Part shown: positions 19,592 to 30,100 of the stretch, one piece after another
How positions within the stretch are numbered: the first letter of the stretch is position 1
How the letters are laid out: every line of letters begins with the position of its first letter
NCBI GenBank assembly: GCA_020861185.1
Contig: JAJBSV010000008.1
Span: 124,001 to 188,000, forward strand
Source: Ruminococcus sp.
GTDB taxonomy: Bacteria > Bacillota > Clostridia > Oscillospirales > Ruminococcaceae
DNA length: 64,000 bases
Direction of reading: 5' to 3'
Position numbers and translations under genes: made by a program
Notes under the pieces: model-generated
Database searches by the model: none
What the model was told of the DNA's origin: nothing
Seen by the model: only the letters and a program-made list of their open reading frames with translations

Positions 19592-20536
19592 ATGAAGCAG
19601 AAATTGATTGTTATATGCGGTCCTACGGCTTCCGGAAAAACGGAGCTTTCGGTGTCGCTCGCCGAGCGTTTTGATGGAGAGGTTGTCTCTGCTGATTCCA
19701 TGCAGATTTACAAGGATATAAGCATTGCAACCGCAAAGCCAACAACGGAAGAAATGCGTGGAATCAGGCATCATATGATTGATTTCCTCAGCCTTTCGGA
19801 AGAGTTTTCCGTTGCTGATTATGTGAGGCTTGCCGGTGAGTGTATTAAAGACATAGCAGACAGAGGAAAGGTGCCTATAGTATGCGGCGGCACCGGACTT
19901 TATATATCTTCCCTTATAAACGGCATAAGCTTTGATGAAACATGTTCATCTACCGAATTGAGAGAAGAGCTTTCCAGGCTTGCAGAAGAAAAGGGCGGGG
20001 AATATCTTTTGGATATTCTGAGAGAATTTGACCCTGAGTCTGCAAACAGGCTTCATCCGAATAATCTCATGAGAATAATAAGAGCCATTGAAGTTTACAA
20101 AATCTCCGGCGTTACGATGACTGAGGCAAATAAACTTTCCCAAAAAGAAATCCCGTATGACCCTATTATGATAGGACTCAATTATTCGGACAGAGAGTTA
20201 TTGTACGAAAGAGTCAATCTCAGAGTCGACAGGATGCTTGAAATGGGGCTCTTGAGCGAGGCAAAAATGGTTTCGTCTATGGAGAACGTAGCAACAGCCG
20301 GACAGGCTATCGGATATAAAGAGTTTAAACCGTATTTTGCAGGTGAGAAATCGATTGAAGAATGCGTGGAAAGTGTCAAGCAGGACTCGAGAAGATACGC
20401 TAAAAGACAGCTCACATGGTTCCGGCGTGACGAAAGAATAAACTGGATTTACAGAGATTTGCTTTCGGATGATGAGAGTGAATTCGAAATAGTATCGGAA
20501 ATAATCAGAAGAAACGGTATCGTCGAGAAATACTGA
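19592..20536 (+). CDS. miaA: tRNA dimethylallyltransferase
   Basis: VICGPTASGKTELSVSLAERFDGEVVSADSMQIYK. Confidence 0.97.
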   Translation: MKQKLIVICGPTASGKTELSVSLAERFDGEVVSADSMQIYKDISIATAKPTTEEMRGIRHHMIDFLSLSEEFSVADYVRLAGECIKDIADRGKVPIVCGGTGLYISSLINGISFDETCSSTELREELSRLAEEKGGEYLLDILREFDPESANRLHPNNLMRIIRAIEVYKISGVTMTEANKLSQKEIPYDPIMIGLNYSDRELLYERVNLRVDRMLEMGLLSEAKMVSSMENVATAGQAIGYKEFKPYFAGEKSIEECVESVKQDSRRYAKRQLTWFRRDERINWIYRDLLSDDESEFEIVSEIIRRNGIVEKY

Positions 20537-20550
20537 AAGGCGGATAACAA

Positions 20551-21843
20551 GTGAGATTCAGAAGACTGAGAGACTTCTTGATATATGTTGTAATCTTCGG
20601 CTGTATATTTGCGATAGTTTTGTCGCAGATATATCTCACCATGTCCGCAGATTCCGACACCGAGGATGCAACGCTCTTCACAACCAGTAAAACGCTCAGC
20701 TTCACAGGCGTTATAGTACGCGATGAATCCTTGGTATACACGAGCTACCTCGGAGATGGCGTGCTTACATACGATATCGACGACGGAAGCCGTGTCTCAA
20801 ATGGCTCTTCTATAGCTAAGATATATAATTCTTACACGCAGATATATAACAGGCACGAGATTGAAAAGCTTGAAGAAGAGATTGAAGCGCTTGAAAAAGC
20901 ACAGGATAACGGCACAACCGATTATGTCCAGCCTGAGTTTATATCAACACAGATTTCCGAGCAGTACAAGGAAATAATTGCCGATATAAAAACTCAGAAT
21001 TTTGAAGACCTGAATTCCGAAAGGGTCGATCTCCTAAAATTAATGTGCATTCTTAATGTCTCATCAAATGTTGAAGAAGACTATACCGACAGAATAAGCG
21101 TTCTGACAGAAAGGCTGAATTCTTTGGAGGTTTCGCTTGTGAACGCAGTAGCGACCGTTACCGCCTCATCCTCCGGATATTTCACGTCGGTTGTGGACGG
21201 TTACGAGTCGGATCTTACAACCGACGGAATATCTGACCTGACTGTTGATGATATCAAAAGCATAATTGCTTCTCCTCAGAAAGATACGACAATAAGCTCA
21301 AACGTTATCGGAAAACTTTTCTCTGATTATAAATGGAGCATGGTCGGAGTGATTTATACCGACGACAGATATTTTGTCAATGAGAGTTTTGAGCTGACAT
21401 TTACTTCTGTCGGAAAAACTTACGACGTAACGGTTGAGTCGATAACCGCCACGGGAAACGGCAATGAAGCGATAATTGTTCTGTCCTGCGATCAGATGGA
21501 CGAAACCGTTGCCGCTTCGAGGGTGGTAGATGTTGAAATACTCTTCGGCACATATTCGGGCATCAAGGTTTCACGAAGTGCCATCAGATTCCAGAACGGT
21601 CAGAAGGGTGTGTATGTCGTAAGCGGCGGACAGACGGAGTTCAGACTTATAGATGTAATCTATGAAGGCGACGATTACGTTTTGTCTGCTGTCACCACGG
21701 AGGACGGTTACCTGACCCTATATGACAGCGTTCTTCTGGATCCTGTTTCGACGACGGAGGGACAGACTGCAACCGAATCATCAGATGAGGATTCGGAAGA
21801 AGTGTCTGAAAGCGAGGATTTGGAGCCGGAAGATACTGCATAG
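20551..21843 (+). CDS. HlyD-like membrane fusion/adaptor protein, single N-terminal TM, acidic C-tail
   Basis: N-terminal TM; biotinyl-lipoyl/HlyD-like arrangement with coiled coil (EKLEEEIEALEKA); C-tail ESSDEDSEEVSESEDLEPEDTA. Confidence 0.65.
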   Translation: MRFRRLRDFLIYVVIFGCIFAIVLSQIYLTMSADSDTEDATLFTTSKTLSFTGVIVRDESLVYTSYLGDGVLTYDIDDGSRVSNGSSIAKIYNSYTQIYNRHEIEKLEEEIEALEKAQDNGTTDYVQPEFISTQISEQYKEIIADIKTQNFEDLNSERVDLLKLMCILNVSSNVEEDYTDRISVLTERLNSLEVSLVNAVATVTASSSGYFTSVVDGYESDLTTDGISDLTVDDIKSIIASPQKDTTISSNVIGKLFSDYKWSMVGVIYTDDRYFVNESFELTFTSVGKTYDVTVESITATGNGNEAIIVLSCDQMDETVAASRVVDVEILFGTYSGIKVSRSAIRFQNGQKGVYVVSGGQTEFRLIDVIYEGDDYVLSAVTTEDGYLTLYDSVLLDPVSTTEGQTATESSDEDSEEVSESEDLEPEDTA

Positions 21844-21897
21844 GAGACTGAAGGTAACTATTGACAGTCCGAACGTATCATTTTTTCATATTTTGTC

Positions 21898-21926
21898 TTG
21901 ACATTTGCGCCGAAATATATGATAAT
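21898..21926 (+). promoter_or_regulatory. Sigma-A promoter for sepF operon
   Basis: TTGACA-N17-GATAAT. Confidence 0.65.
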
Positions 21927-21984
21927 AGAAGGGTATAGATATATTTGTTTTTTATCGCTACATAAATAAATGCGGAGGTACATT

Positions 21985-22410
21985 ATGAGTGTGTTAGATT
22001 CTATCAAGAACTTCTTAATCGGGGAAGAGGAAGGCGAGGATTACGAGCCTCTTGTCGATGAAGAAAACGAAGTTGAAACAGTCGATGTCGCTCAGGAAAG
22101 AAGAAACAGAGAGGTTAAGATTAATACAACTGCAACCGTGCAGATTGTTCTCTCTCGTCCTACCGACTTTTCTGAGGTTAAGTCCATCGGCGACGACTTG
22201 AACCATCAGAAGACGGTTCTTCTCAACCTTGAGCAGGTCAAGGCAGAGGATGCAAAGCGCATTATGGACTTTCTTTCGGGAGTTGCATATGCAAATGGCG
22301 CTTCTATCAAAATGACCGCTTCAAAGACATTTGTCATCATGCCGAAAAATGTCGGTTTCAGCGGCGTTGACTTGATGAGCGAGCTTGAGAATAACGGTTA
22401 CAGCTTCTGA
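21985..22410 (+). CDS. sepF: Cell division protein SepF
   Basis: VLSRPTDFSEVKSIGDDLNHQKTVLLNLEQVKAEDAKRIMDFLSGVAYANGASI; start 21985 after GCGGAGG. Confidence 0.95.
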   Translation: MSVLDSIKNFLIGEEEGEDYEPLVDEENEVETVDVAQERRNREVKINTTATVQIVLSRPTDFSEVKSIGDDLNHQKTVLLNLEQVKAEDAKRIMDFLSGVAYANGASIKMTASKTFVIMPKNVGFSGVDLMSELENNGYSF

Positions 22411-22412
22411 TA

Positions 22413-23198
22413 ATGGAGAATGACTGCCACAGGCAAAGACTTTTGTCGTCGGTAAATGACGATGAGAGGGTTCTGATACGGCATATTATCGATCTCGGTC
22501 GTGCAAGCTTTGCTTCGGGACTTTCAAGGTCAGGTTGCTTTTTGGACGAAAGGCAGCTTGCTCTTTGTAGCCTGTCGCTCGAACAATATGCCCACGATAG
22601 CGGTGATTTGCCCGACTATGAGTTCATTGGTGGGTATGAAGCGGCAGAAAGACGAGTGATTGTCTTTTCAGGATATGGGCGTACTGTGCCTTTTTCTCCT
22701 GTCGTTTTCAGCGGAAGAGATATCGGCTCGCTTACTCATCGAGATTTTCTCGGGACACTTATGTCTTTGAATATCAAGCGCGAGATGCTCGGCGATATTC
22801 TGGTGGGTGAAAAACGCACCGTGGTGTTCGTCATGAACTCTGTTCTTCCGATTGTTGAAGAAGTCTCCAAAGTCGGCGAAGTCGGTGTGACGATAAGTCA
22901 TGATTTTTCCGAAGCGGATATTCCGGAAAAGAATTTCGAAGCCATAAACGCGACAGTCAAGTCTCTGAGAATTGATGCCGTTCTGTCCGATGCGATAGGA
23001 CTTTCGCGTGAGAAAACGCAGGCACTTATTCGCTCCGAAGGAGTGCTGCTGAATCACCTTATGATTTTCGACCCGAGTGAAAAGGTCAACGATGGTGATG
23101 TGTTCTCACTGCGCGGGAAGGGGAAATTTGTCCTGAATCGTGTCGGCGGTATGTCTAAGAAAGACAGAATTTTCATTACAATATATAAGTTCAAATAA
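22413..23198 (+). CDS. ylmH: YlmH-family S4-domain RNA-binding protein
   Basis: Between sepF and divIVA; C-terminal S4-like RVDAVLSDAIGLSREKTQALIRSEGVLLNH-type segment. Confidence 0.9.
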   Translation: MENDCHRQRLLSSVNDDERVLIRHIIDLGRASFASGLSRSGCFLDERQLALCSLSLEQYAHDSGDLPDYEFIGGYEAAERRVIVFSGYGRTVPFSPVVFSGRDIGSLTHRDFLGTLMSLNIKREMLGDILVGEKRTVVFVMNSVLPIVEEVSKVGEVGVTISHDFSEADIPEKNFEAINATVKSLRIDAVLSDAIGLSREKTQALIRSEGVLLNHLMIFDPSEKVNDGDVFSLRGKGKFVLNRVGGMSKKDRIFITIYKFK

Positions 23199-23208
23199 GG
23201 AGGACAAT

Positions 23209-24021
23209 ATGAACGCCAAAGACATTGCCACAAAGAAGTTCGAAAAAGCAACCTTCGGCTATAAGCCAGAAGAAGTCGACGAGTATCTTAAGGATGTTGC
23301 CATAGCTCTTTCAAACGCGACTAAGGAAAAGGAAGAGAGTGAGGCAAAGATTATCAAGCTCGTCGAGCGAATTAACGAATACAGAAATGATGAGGATGCA
23401 ATCAGAGATGCTATCTTGGTTTCTCAGAAGCAGGGAAATAAGATTATAGCTGATGCCCGTGCAGAAGCCGATAAGATAATAGCCGATGCTCAGGCACAGA
23501 GAGATGCTCTTCTTGCCGATATTTCCAATGACTGTGAAGCCTTAAAGCGCTCTGAGGTTGAAAAGATTGCTGTTGCAATCAAGGAAGAAAACGACAAGAT
23601 GAATGCTGTCGTAGCCGCTTCGAAGACCCAGACCGAAATGCAGACGGACAAGCTGAATAAGATGAAAGTCGAGATTTCCGACTTCAAGAAGAAGGTTCTT
23701 CTTGTTCTCAACGAGCAAATCAGGGTTGTTTCTAATCTTCCCGAGCTTTCCGACGAGGAAATATCAAAGATTGTGTCCGGTCAGGTAAAGCCTGCCGCTC
23801 AAGCTCCCGCACAGTCCGCTGAGAAGCCTACTGAAGCTGCATCTGCCGCTCCCGAGGCTACGACCAAAGCCACGGCTAACGTTGCGGAGAAGCCTGCTCA
23901 ACAGACCAAGTCGGTAACCGATAAGCGCAGGGCATTCGGATTCGATGAATCCATGTACAAAAAGCAGGAGTTTTCGTCCGAAGAGTTGAAATTCGGTCAT
24001 AATTCACCTAATAAGAAATAA
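23209..24021 (+). CDS. divIVA: DivIVA-family cell division protein
   Basis: MNAKDIATKKFEKATFGYKPEEVDEYLKDV; coiled coil; start 23209 after AAGGAGG. Confidence 0.92.
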   Translation: MNAKDIATKKFEKATFGYKPEEVDEYLKDVAIALSNATKEKEESEAKIIKLVERINEYRNDEDAIRDAILVSQKQGNKIIADARAEADKIIADAQAQRDALLADISNDCEALKRSEVEKIAVAIKEENDKMNAVVAASKTQTEMQTDKLNKMKVEISDFKKKVLLVLNEQIRVVSNLPELSDEEISKIVSGQVKPAAQAPAQSAEKPTEAASAAPEATTKATANVAEKPAQQTKSVTDKRRAFGFDESMYKKQEFSSEELKFGHNSPNKK

Positions 24022-24045
24022 TCATTACTAAGGGGTAAAAAGGAT

Positions 24046-26847
24046 ATGGACTATAACAAGACCTTGAATCTCCCGGAGACCGACTATCCCATGAGGGGTA
24101 ATCTGGCGACAAAAGAGCCGCCGATGGTCGAAAATTGGGACAAAGAAGGCTTATACAAGAAGATACTCAAAAAGAATGAGGGGCGTCCCTCGTACATTCT
24201 TCATGATGGACCGCCCTATGCAAATGGTGATATCCATTTGGGAACCGCTCTTAACAAGGTTCTCAAGGATATAATCGTCAAGCAGAAGAATATGAGCGGT
24301 TATTGTGCCAATTATGTTCCCGGTTGGGATACCCACGGTCTCCCGATTGAGCTTAAGGCGATGAAGAAGATTGGCGTTGAAAACGGTGCAATCCCTCCTC
24401 TTGAGCTCAGAAAGCATTGCCGTGAGTTTGCAATGACCTATGTCGATACCCAGAGAACTCAGTTCAAGAGGCTCGGCGTTCTCGGCGATTTTGACGACCC
24501 GTATCTTACATTGAAGCCTGAGTTTGAGGCGAGACAGGTCGAGGTCTTCGGTGAGATGGCTAAGAAGGGCTATATCTACAAGGGCTTAAAGCCGGTTTAT
24601 TGGTGTCCCGAGTGCCAGACTGCGCTTGCAGAGGCTGAAATCGAGTATCAGGATGACCCGTGTCTTTCCATCTATGTCAAGTTCAAGGTTGTTGATGACA
24701 AGGGGCTCTTCACGTCTCTTGGTCTGAGCCTTGATAACACCTATTTCGTAATCTGGACTACCACTACTTGGACATTGCCGGGTAACCTGGCAATATGCTT
24801 GGGTCCCGAGTATGAGTACACTATTGTTCAGGCAAACGGCGAAAATTATGTAATGGCTCGTGAGCTTATCGAGCCTACTCTTGTCGCCGCAGGAATTACC
24901 GAATACACGACAATCGGCTCGTTCACCGGCAAGGAGCTCGAATATTGCACCGCTCAGCATCCGTTCATGGACAGACTTTCCCTCGTTATTGTCGGCGACC
25001 ATGTAACACTTGACAGTGGTACAGGTTGTGTTCACACCGCTCCCGGCTATGGTGTTGACGACTTTGAGATTGCGAAGAAGTATGATGAGGTCGGAATTAT
25101 CGTTGCTGTTGACGGTAAGGGCGTTCTTACCGAGGAAGCAGGACAGTTCGCAAGGCTCACTACAGACGAAGCTAACAAGGCAATTTCCAAACACCTTATC
25201 GAAACCGGTGCAATGTTTGCTTCGAGTAAGATTGTGCACCAGTATCCTCACTGCTGGAGATGCAAATCTCCTATCTTGTTCAGAGCTACCGAGCAGTGGT
25301 TCTGCTCAGTCGAGGATTATAAGAAAGAGACCGTTAAGGCTATCGAGGATGTTCAGTGGATTCCCGCATGGGGCGAGGACAGAATCAAGGGGATGGTAAT
25401 GGACCGTTCCGACTGGTGCATTTCCCGTCAGCGTACATGGGGCGTCCCAATTCCGATTGTATACTGCAAGGATTGCGGTAAGCCGATTATAAACGACGAA
25501 ACCATAAAGGCTATTTCTGACTTGTTCAGACGTGAAGGCTCTGACGGTTGGTATAAGCACGAAGCAAGCGAATTTATTCCCGCAAGCGTCAAGTGCGAGT
25601 GCGGATGCGGAGAGTTCACAAAGGAAACCGACATTATGGATGTCTGGTTCGATTCTGGCGTAACTCATACAGCGGTTCTCGACCAGAGGGAAGGACTCTC
25701 TTCTCCCGCAGATCTCTATCTTGAGGGTGCTGACCAGTACAGAGGATGGTTCCAGTCTTCACTTCTTACCTCCGTTGTAGTAAACGGCAAGGCTCCTTAT
25801 AAGGCTGTCTGCACGCACGGCTGGGTTGTTGACGGCGAAGGCAAGGCAATGCACAAGTCTCTCGGAAACGGAATTGAGCCTCACGAGATTTATGATAAGA
25901 ACGGTGCTGACATCCTGAGACTTTGGGCGGCTTCGAGCGATTATCATGCGGATATAAGAATCTCGAAGGAAATTCTCGGTCAGCTCTCCGATTCCTATAA
26001 GAAGATAAGAAATACTGCAAGATTTATCCTCGGTAATATTTCAAATCAGGGCGGCTTTGACTTTGATACTCAGGCAGTAGCACTCGAAGACCTTGAAGAG
26101 ATTGATAAGTGGGCTATTATGAAGCTCGACAATCTTATCACCAAGGTTGACGAAGCATACAATGCCTTTGATTTCCACATAGTAGTTCACTCAATCCACA
26201 ACTTCTGCGTTGTTGACATGAGTAACTTCTACCTCGATATTATAAAGGACAGGCTTTATTGTGAAGCTGTTGACTCCAAGGAAAGACGCTCCGCTCAGAC
26301 TGCTATGTATATGATTCTTTCTGCATTGGCGCGTCTCCTTGCTCCGATTCTCTCGTTCACCGCCGATGAAATCTGGTCTTACATGAAGCACTCTTCATCC
26401 GAGAATCCCGAGAGCGTATTCCTCAACGATATGCCCAAGATATCAGGGCTCACCTTCGACAGCGATTTTACAGACAAGTGGGATTATATCTATAACCTCA
26501 GAGTTGACGCAAAGAAGGCTCTTGAGCTTAAGAGAGCAGAGAAGGTAATCGGTTCTTCACTTGAGGCGAGTGTTACTATCACTGCAGGTGACAGCTACGA
26601 TAAACTCGAGGCTGTCAAGGATTTGCTTCCGACTGTTCTTATCGTTTCTAAGGTTGATATTGAGCGTGATGGCACTCCCGAATTCACAGGCGAGACAACC
26701 GGACTTGGCTTTACTGTCAGAAAGGCAGAAGGCGAGAAGTGTGAACGCTGCTGGATTTATTCTGATGAAGTCGGATGCTCACATGAACATCCCACACTCT
26801 GCAAGCGTTGCGCCGAGACGGTATCCAATATGTCCGTAGAAGCGTAA
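24046..26847 (+). CDS. ileS: Isoleucyl-tRNA synthetase
   Basis: LHDGPPYANGDIHLGTALNKVLKD; KMSKS-equivalent KAMHKSLGNG; C-terminal Zn motif CERCWIY...CKRCAETV. Confidence 0.98.
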   Translation: MDYNKTLNLPETDYPMRGNLATKEPPMVENWDKEGLYKKILKKNEGRPSYILHDGPPYANGDIHLGTALNKVLKDIIVKQKNMSGYCANYVPGWDTHGLPIELKAMKKIGVENGAIPPLELRKHCREFAMTYVDTQRTQFKRLGVLGDFDDPYLTLKPEFEARQVEVFGEMAKKGYIYKGLKPVYWCPECQTALAEAEIEYQDDPCLSIYVKFKVVDDKGLFTSLGLSLDNTYFVIWTTTTWTLPGNLAICLGPEYEYTIVQANGENYVMARELIEPTLVAAGITEYTTIGSFTGKELEYCTAQHPFMDRLSLVIVGDHVTLDSGTGCVHTAPGYGVDDFEIAKKYDEVGIIVAVDGKGVLTEEAGQFARLTTDEANKAISKHLIETGAMFASSKIVHQYPHCWRCKSPILFRATEQWFCSVEDYKKETVKAIEDVQWIPAWGEDRIKGMVMDRSDWCISRQRTWGVPIPIVYCKDCGKPIINDETIKAISDLFRREGSDGWYKHEASEFIPASVKCECGCGEFTKETDIMDVWFDSGVTHTAVLDQREGLSSPADLYLEGADQYRGWFQSSLLTSVVVNGKAPYKAVCTHGWVVDGEGKAMHKSLGNGIEPHEIYDKNGADILRLWAASSDYHADIRISKEILGQLSDSYKKIRNTARFILGNISNQGGFDFDTQAVALEDLEEIDKWAIMKLDNLITKVDEAYNAFDFHIVVHSIHNFCVVDMSNFYLDIIKDRLYCEAVDSKERRSAQTAMYMILSALARLLAPILSFTADEIWSYMKHSSSENPESVFLNDMPKISGLTFDSDFTDKWDYIYNLRVDAKKALELKRAEKVIGSSLEASVTITAGDSYDKLEAVKDLLPTVLIVSKVDIERDGTPEFTGETTGLGFTVRKAEGEKCERCWIYSDEVGCSHEHPTLCKRCAETVSNMSVEA

Positions 26848-26916
26848 AGCGAAATAACTTGTTCGGCTGCTGCAATTATAGCGGCAGCCGGTCATTGTAG
26901 TTAAGGATGTGTTTAT

Positions 26917-27495
26917 TTGCTGATTCTCTCGTTATTTCTCGCAGGGTTGCTTGTTGTGCTTGACCAGCTTCTGAAGCTTTATGTATCCACGAATTTTGAA
27001 CTGTGCACATCGGTTATCCACAGATATTGGACTTTCTCAATAGGAAACTTCGATATATTCAGCATTACCCACATTCGTAATGACGGCGCCGGTTGGAGCA
27101 TTCTCGGCGGTCAGACAATCTTCCTGATTGCATTTACTTCCATTGTGTTGATAGGCATACTTATATATATGGTTATCAAGCGCAAGAAAATAAGAACTCT
27201 TGAGTATCTTGCGCTTTCGCTGGTTATCGGTGGCGGTGTCGGGAACCTGATAGACAGATTCAGGATGCTTATAGATTCCGAATTTTCAGGCGTTGTCGAC
27301 TATATCGCCTTGGATTTTATTGATTTCCCAGTGTTCAACTTCGCGGATATGTGTGTTGTTGTCGGGGGAATCGGTCTTTGCCTGATTTATATCTGGCTGG
27401 AATCAAAGGAATCCAAAGCGAAGAAGCTTGCAAAGGCTGACGAGGTTGCAGAGATTAACGAAAACGAAGAATTACCTCAGGGTGAAGATAAGTGA
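26917..27495 (+). CDS. lspA: Signal peptidase II
   Basis: LDQLLKLYV, GAGWSIL, GGGVGNLIDRF, FNFADMCVVVG; TTG start. Confidence 0.95.
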   Translation: MLILSLFLAGLLVVLDQLLKLYVSTNFELCTSVIHRYWTFSIGNFDIFSITHIRNDGAGWSILGGQTIFLIAFTSIVLIGILIYMVIKRKKIRTLEYLALSLVIGGGVGNLIDRFRMLIDSEFSGVVDYIALDFIDFPVFNFADMCVVVGGIGLCLIYIWLESKESKAKKLAKADEVAEINENEELPQGEDK

Positions 27496-28427
27496 CTCGA
27501 TACGATTTAGTCGTCGACAACGGCTGTGAAGGCAAACGGCTTGATACATGGCTTGCTTCACAAGATGATGTTGATATAACACGGTCATTTGCTGCAAAGC
27601 TGATTGAAGACGGCAGTGTTCTTGTGAACGGCAAGGTTGCTTCAAAGAGCACTAAGCTGAATGCTGGGGATGAGGTTACACTGACTGTTCCCGAACCGGT
27701 CGGTCTATCGGTTGAGCCCGAAGACATTCCGCTTGATATAGTTTACGAAGATGCTGACTTGCTGGTTGTTAATAAGCCGAAGGGCATGGTTGTTCACCCT
27801 GCCGCAGGGAACTATCATGGGACACTCGTAAATGCGCTTCTCTGGCACTGCAAAGGCGAGCTTTCCGGCATAAATGGCGTTATCCGTCCGGGAATTGTTC
27901 ACAGAATAGATAAGAACACTAGTGGTCTTCTGATTGTCGCTAAGACTGACAAAGCCCATCTTGGGCTTGCCGGGCAGATTAAAGAGCACAGTTTTACGAG
28001 AGAGTATGAAGCTATCTGCACCGGTGGAAGATTTAAGGAGCCGATAGGCACAATTAACGCTCCTATCGGACGCGATAAGAACAATCGCAAGCGTATGTGC
28101 GTGACTGAATCGAATTCAAGGTCCGCTGTTACTCATTATACGGTTCTCGAAGAGCTTCGTGAGCGTACACTCGGAATATGTTCTTATGTGAATTTCCGAT
28201 TGGAAACCGGCAGAACTCATCAGATAAGGGTACATTCCGCTTATATCGGGCATCCGATTTTGGGCGATGATGTTTACGGGAAACCGTATAAAGGCTGTGA
28301 AGGACAATGCCTTCACGCAAGAAAGATAGGATTTATTCATCCTGTCACAGGGGAATATCTTGAATTTACAAGCGAGCTTCCGGAATACTTTTCCAAGCTC
28401 CTTGAGAAAATGAGAGACAGTATATGA
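27492..28427 (+). CDS. rluD: RluA/RluD-family pseudouridine synthase
   Basis: S4 domain then VNKPKGMVVHPAAGN, HRIDKNTSGLLIVAKT, ETGRTHQIRVH; GTG start overlapping lspA. Confidence 0.93.
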   Translation: MTRYDLVVDNGCEGKRLDTWLASQDDVDITRSFAAKLIEDGSVLVNGKVASKSTKLNAGDEVTLTVPEPVGLSVEPEDIPLDIVYEDADLLVVNKPKGMVVHPAAGNYHGTLVNALLWHCKGELSGINGVIRPGIVHRIDKNTSGLLIVAKTDKAHLGLAGQIKEHSFTREYEAICTGGRFKEPIGTINAPIGRDKNNRKRMCVTESNSRSAVTHYTVLEELRERTLGICSYVNFRLETGRTHQIRVHSAYIGHPILGDDVYGKPYKGCEGQCLHARKIGFIHPVTGEYLEFTSELPEYFSKLLEKMRDSI

Positions 28428-29233
28428 TAGAACTTGACAAGACTATTTTTGTAACGGATATGGATGGGACTCTTCTAGCACCTGATAAAACAGTGTCGGA
28501 AGGGAACTTAAGAGCTATTTCCGATTACAGAAATGCCGGAGGGCTTTTTGGGGTCGCGACTGGCAGACCCATCCACACAATGAGAAAGTATCTGAGCATT
28601 CTGGATATTGACCTTCCGCTGATACTTTACAATGGCTGCATTGTTTATGATTATCATCAAGATAGGATTCTTTCTTCTACATATCTGCCCGATTGTGCAA
28701 GGGATATTCTCAAGGATATATTTTCGACTTTTCCCGGCATTGCTCCCGAGATATTCACTTTCGAGGGACAGTACTATCTTAATCTTAATGATGCCGAAAA
28801 GTGGCATCACGAGATTCTTCAGGTCAGTTATATAAAGAAGGCATCGGGCGACGAAGTTACCGAGCCCTGGTGTAAGCTCCTTTTTGCCGACAGTGTTGAT
28901 GTCATTGACAAGCTCATGAAGTACGTCCGTAAGTTTGACGGCATGGGAGTAAGATTTGTAAGAAGCTGTCCCTATTTTCTGGAGCTATTGCCTGAGAATG
29001 TGTCAAAGGGAAGTGCTCTTAAGAAAATGTGTCAAGCAATATCGCTTGACAATAAATTAATTATCTCCGCCGGAGATTATGACAATGATATTGAGATGCT
29101 CAAAGCATCTGATATAAGTTTTTGCCCATCAGATTCACAGTCTGCTGTGAAGGAGGCGGCGGATTACGTCTTAAAATCCACCTGCTCCGAGGATACTATG
29201 GCAGAAGCGCTCGCTATATTGGCAACATTATAA
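28424..29233 (+). CDS. HAD superfamily Cof-type hydrolase
   Basis: FVTDMDGTLLAPDKTVSEGNLRAI; ISAGDYDNDIEMLKAS. Confidence 0.9.
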   Translation: MIELDKTIFVTDMDGTLLAPDKTVSEGNLRAISDYRNAGGLFGVATGRPIHTMRKYLSILDIDLPLILYNGCIVYDYHQDRILSSTYLPDCARDILKDIFSTFPGIAPEIFTFEGQYYLNLNDAEKWHHEILQVSYIKKASGDEVTEPWCKLLFADSVDVIDKLMKYVRKFDGMGVRFVRSCPYFLELLPENVSKGSALKKMCQAISLDNKLIISAGDYDNDIEMLKASDISFCPSDSQSAVKEAADYVLKSTCSEDTMAEALAILATL

Positions 29234-29248
29234 TTTGGAGGTTTTTCT

Positions 29249-30097
29249 ATGGACGAATTACTAAAGAAACAGCTCAGTATAACTGCATGCAAAGTTAGAA
29301 TGGGCATAATTGAGGGTGTTTATAACGCCAAGAGCGGTCACCCGGGGGGCTCTTTATCTATTGCTGACCTTCTTACTTATCTCTATTTTGCAAAGATGAA
29401 TGTATATCCCGACAAGCCGGACCTTCCCGACAGAGACCGCTTTGTCCTTTCCAAGGGACACACTGCTCCAGCTCTTTACTCAACCTTGGCTAACAGAGGA
29501 TATTTTGATGTTGAGGAGCTCAAGGGCTTAAGACACATCGGTTCAATGCTTCAGGGGCATCCCGATATGAAGCATATTCCGGGTGTTGATATGTCTTCCG
29601 GCTCTTTGGGGCAGGGCATTTCTGCCGCTTGTGGCATGGCTCTTTCCGCAAAGCTCACGAATGATACTTATCATGTATACTGTGTTTTAGGCGATGGTGA
29701 AATCGAAGAAGGACAGGTCTGGGAAGCCGCTATGTTTGCGGCTCAGCAGAAGCTCGACAATCTTGTAGCTATCGTTGACAACAACGGCTTGCAGATTGAC
29801 GGCAAGATTTCTGATGTTTGCTCTCCTTATCCTATTACCGATAAGTTCTCCGCGTTCGGCTGGCATGTAATCGCTATGGATGCTCACGATTTCGACAGCA
29901 TCGATGCCGCATTCAAGGAAGCCGAGACGGTTGTCAATCAGCCTGTGATGATAGTTATGTCCAGTGTCAAGGGTAAGGGCGTTTCGTTCATGGAGAATCA
30001 GGTTTCATGGCACGGAACCGCACCGAACAAGGAACAGTATGAACAGGCTATGAGTGAGCTCGAGGCTCAGCTCGCTGAATTGGAAACGGAGGAATAA
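29249..30097 (+). CDS. Transketolase, N-terminal subunit
   Basis: GHPGGSLSIADLLTYLYF; LGDGEIEEGQVWEAAMFA. Confidence 0.95.
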   Translation: MDELLKKQLSITACKVRMGIIEGVYNAKSGHPGGSLSIADLLTYLYFAKMNVYPDKPDLPDRDRFVLSKGHTAPALYSTLANRGYFDVEELKGLRHIGSMLQGHPDMKHIPGVDMSSGSLGQGISAACGMALSAKLTNDTYHVYCVLGDGEIEEGQVWEAAMFAAQQKLDNLVAIVDNNGLQIDGKISDVCSPYPITDKFSAFGWHVIAMDAHDFDSIDAAFKEAETVVNQPVMIVMSSVKGKGVSFMENQVSWHGTAPNKEQYEQAMSELEAQLAELETEE

Positions 30098-30100
30098 GAA

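Noticed and set aside
24022-24045. T-box leader for ileS
   Set aside because: Only 24 nt separate divIVA and ileS; no room for a T-box
24586-25251. 221-aa minus-strand ORF inside ileS
   Set aside because: Lies wholly within ileS; composition and lack of motifs indicate a shadow ORF
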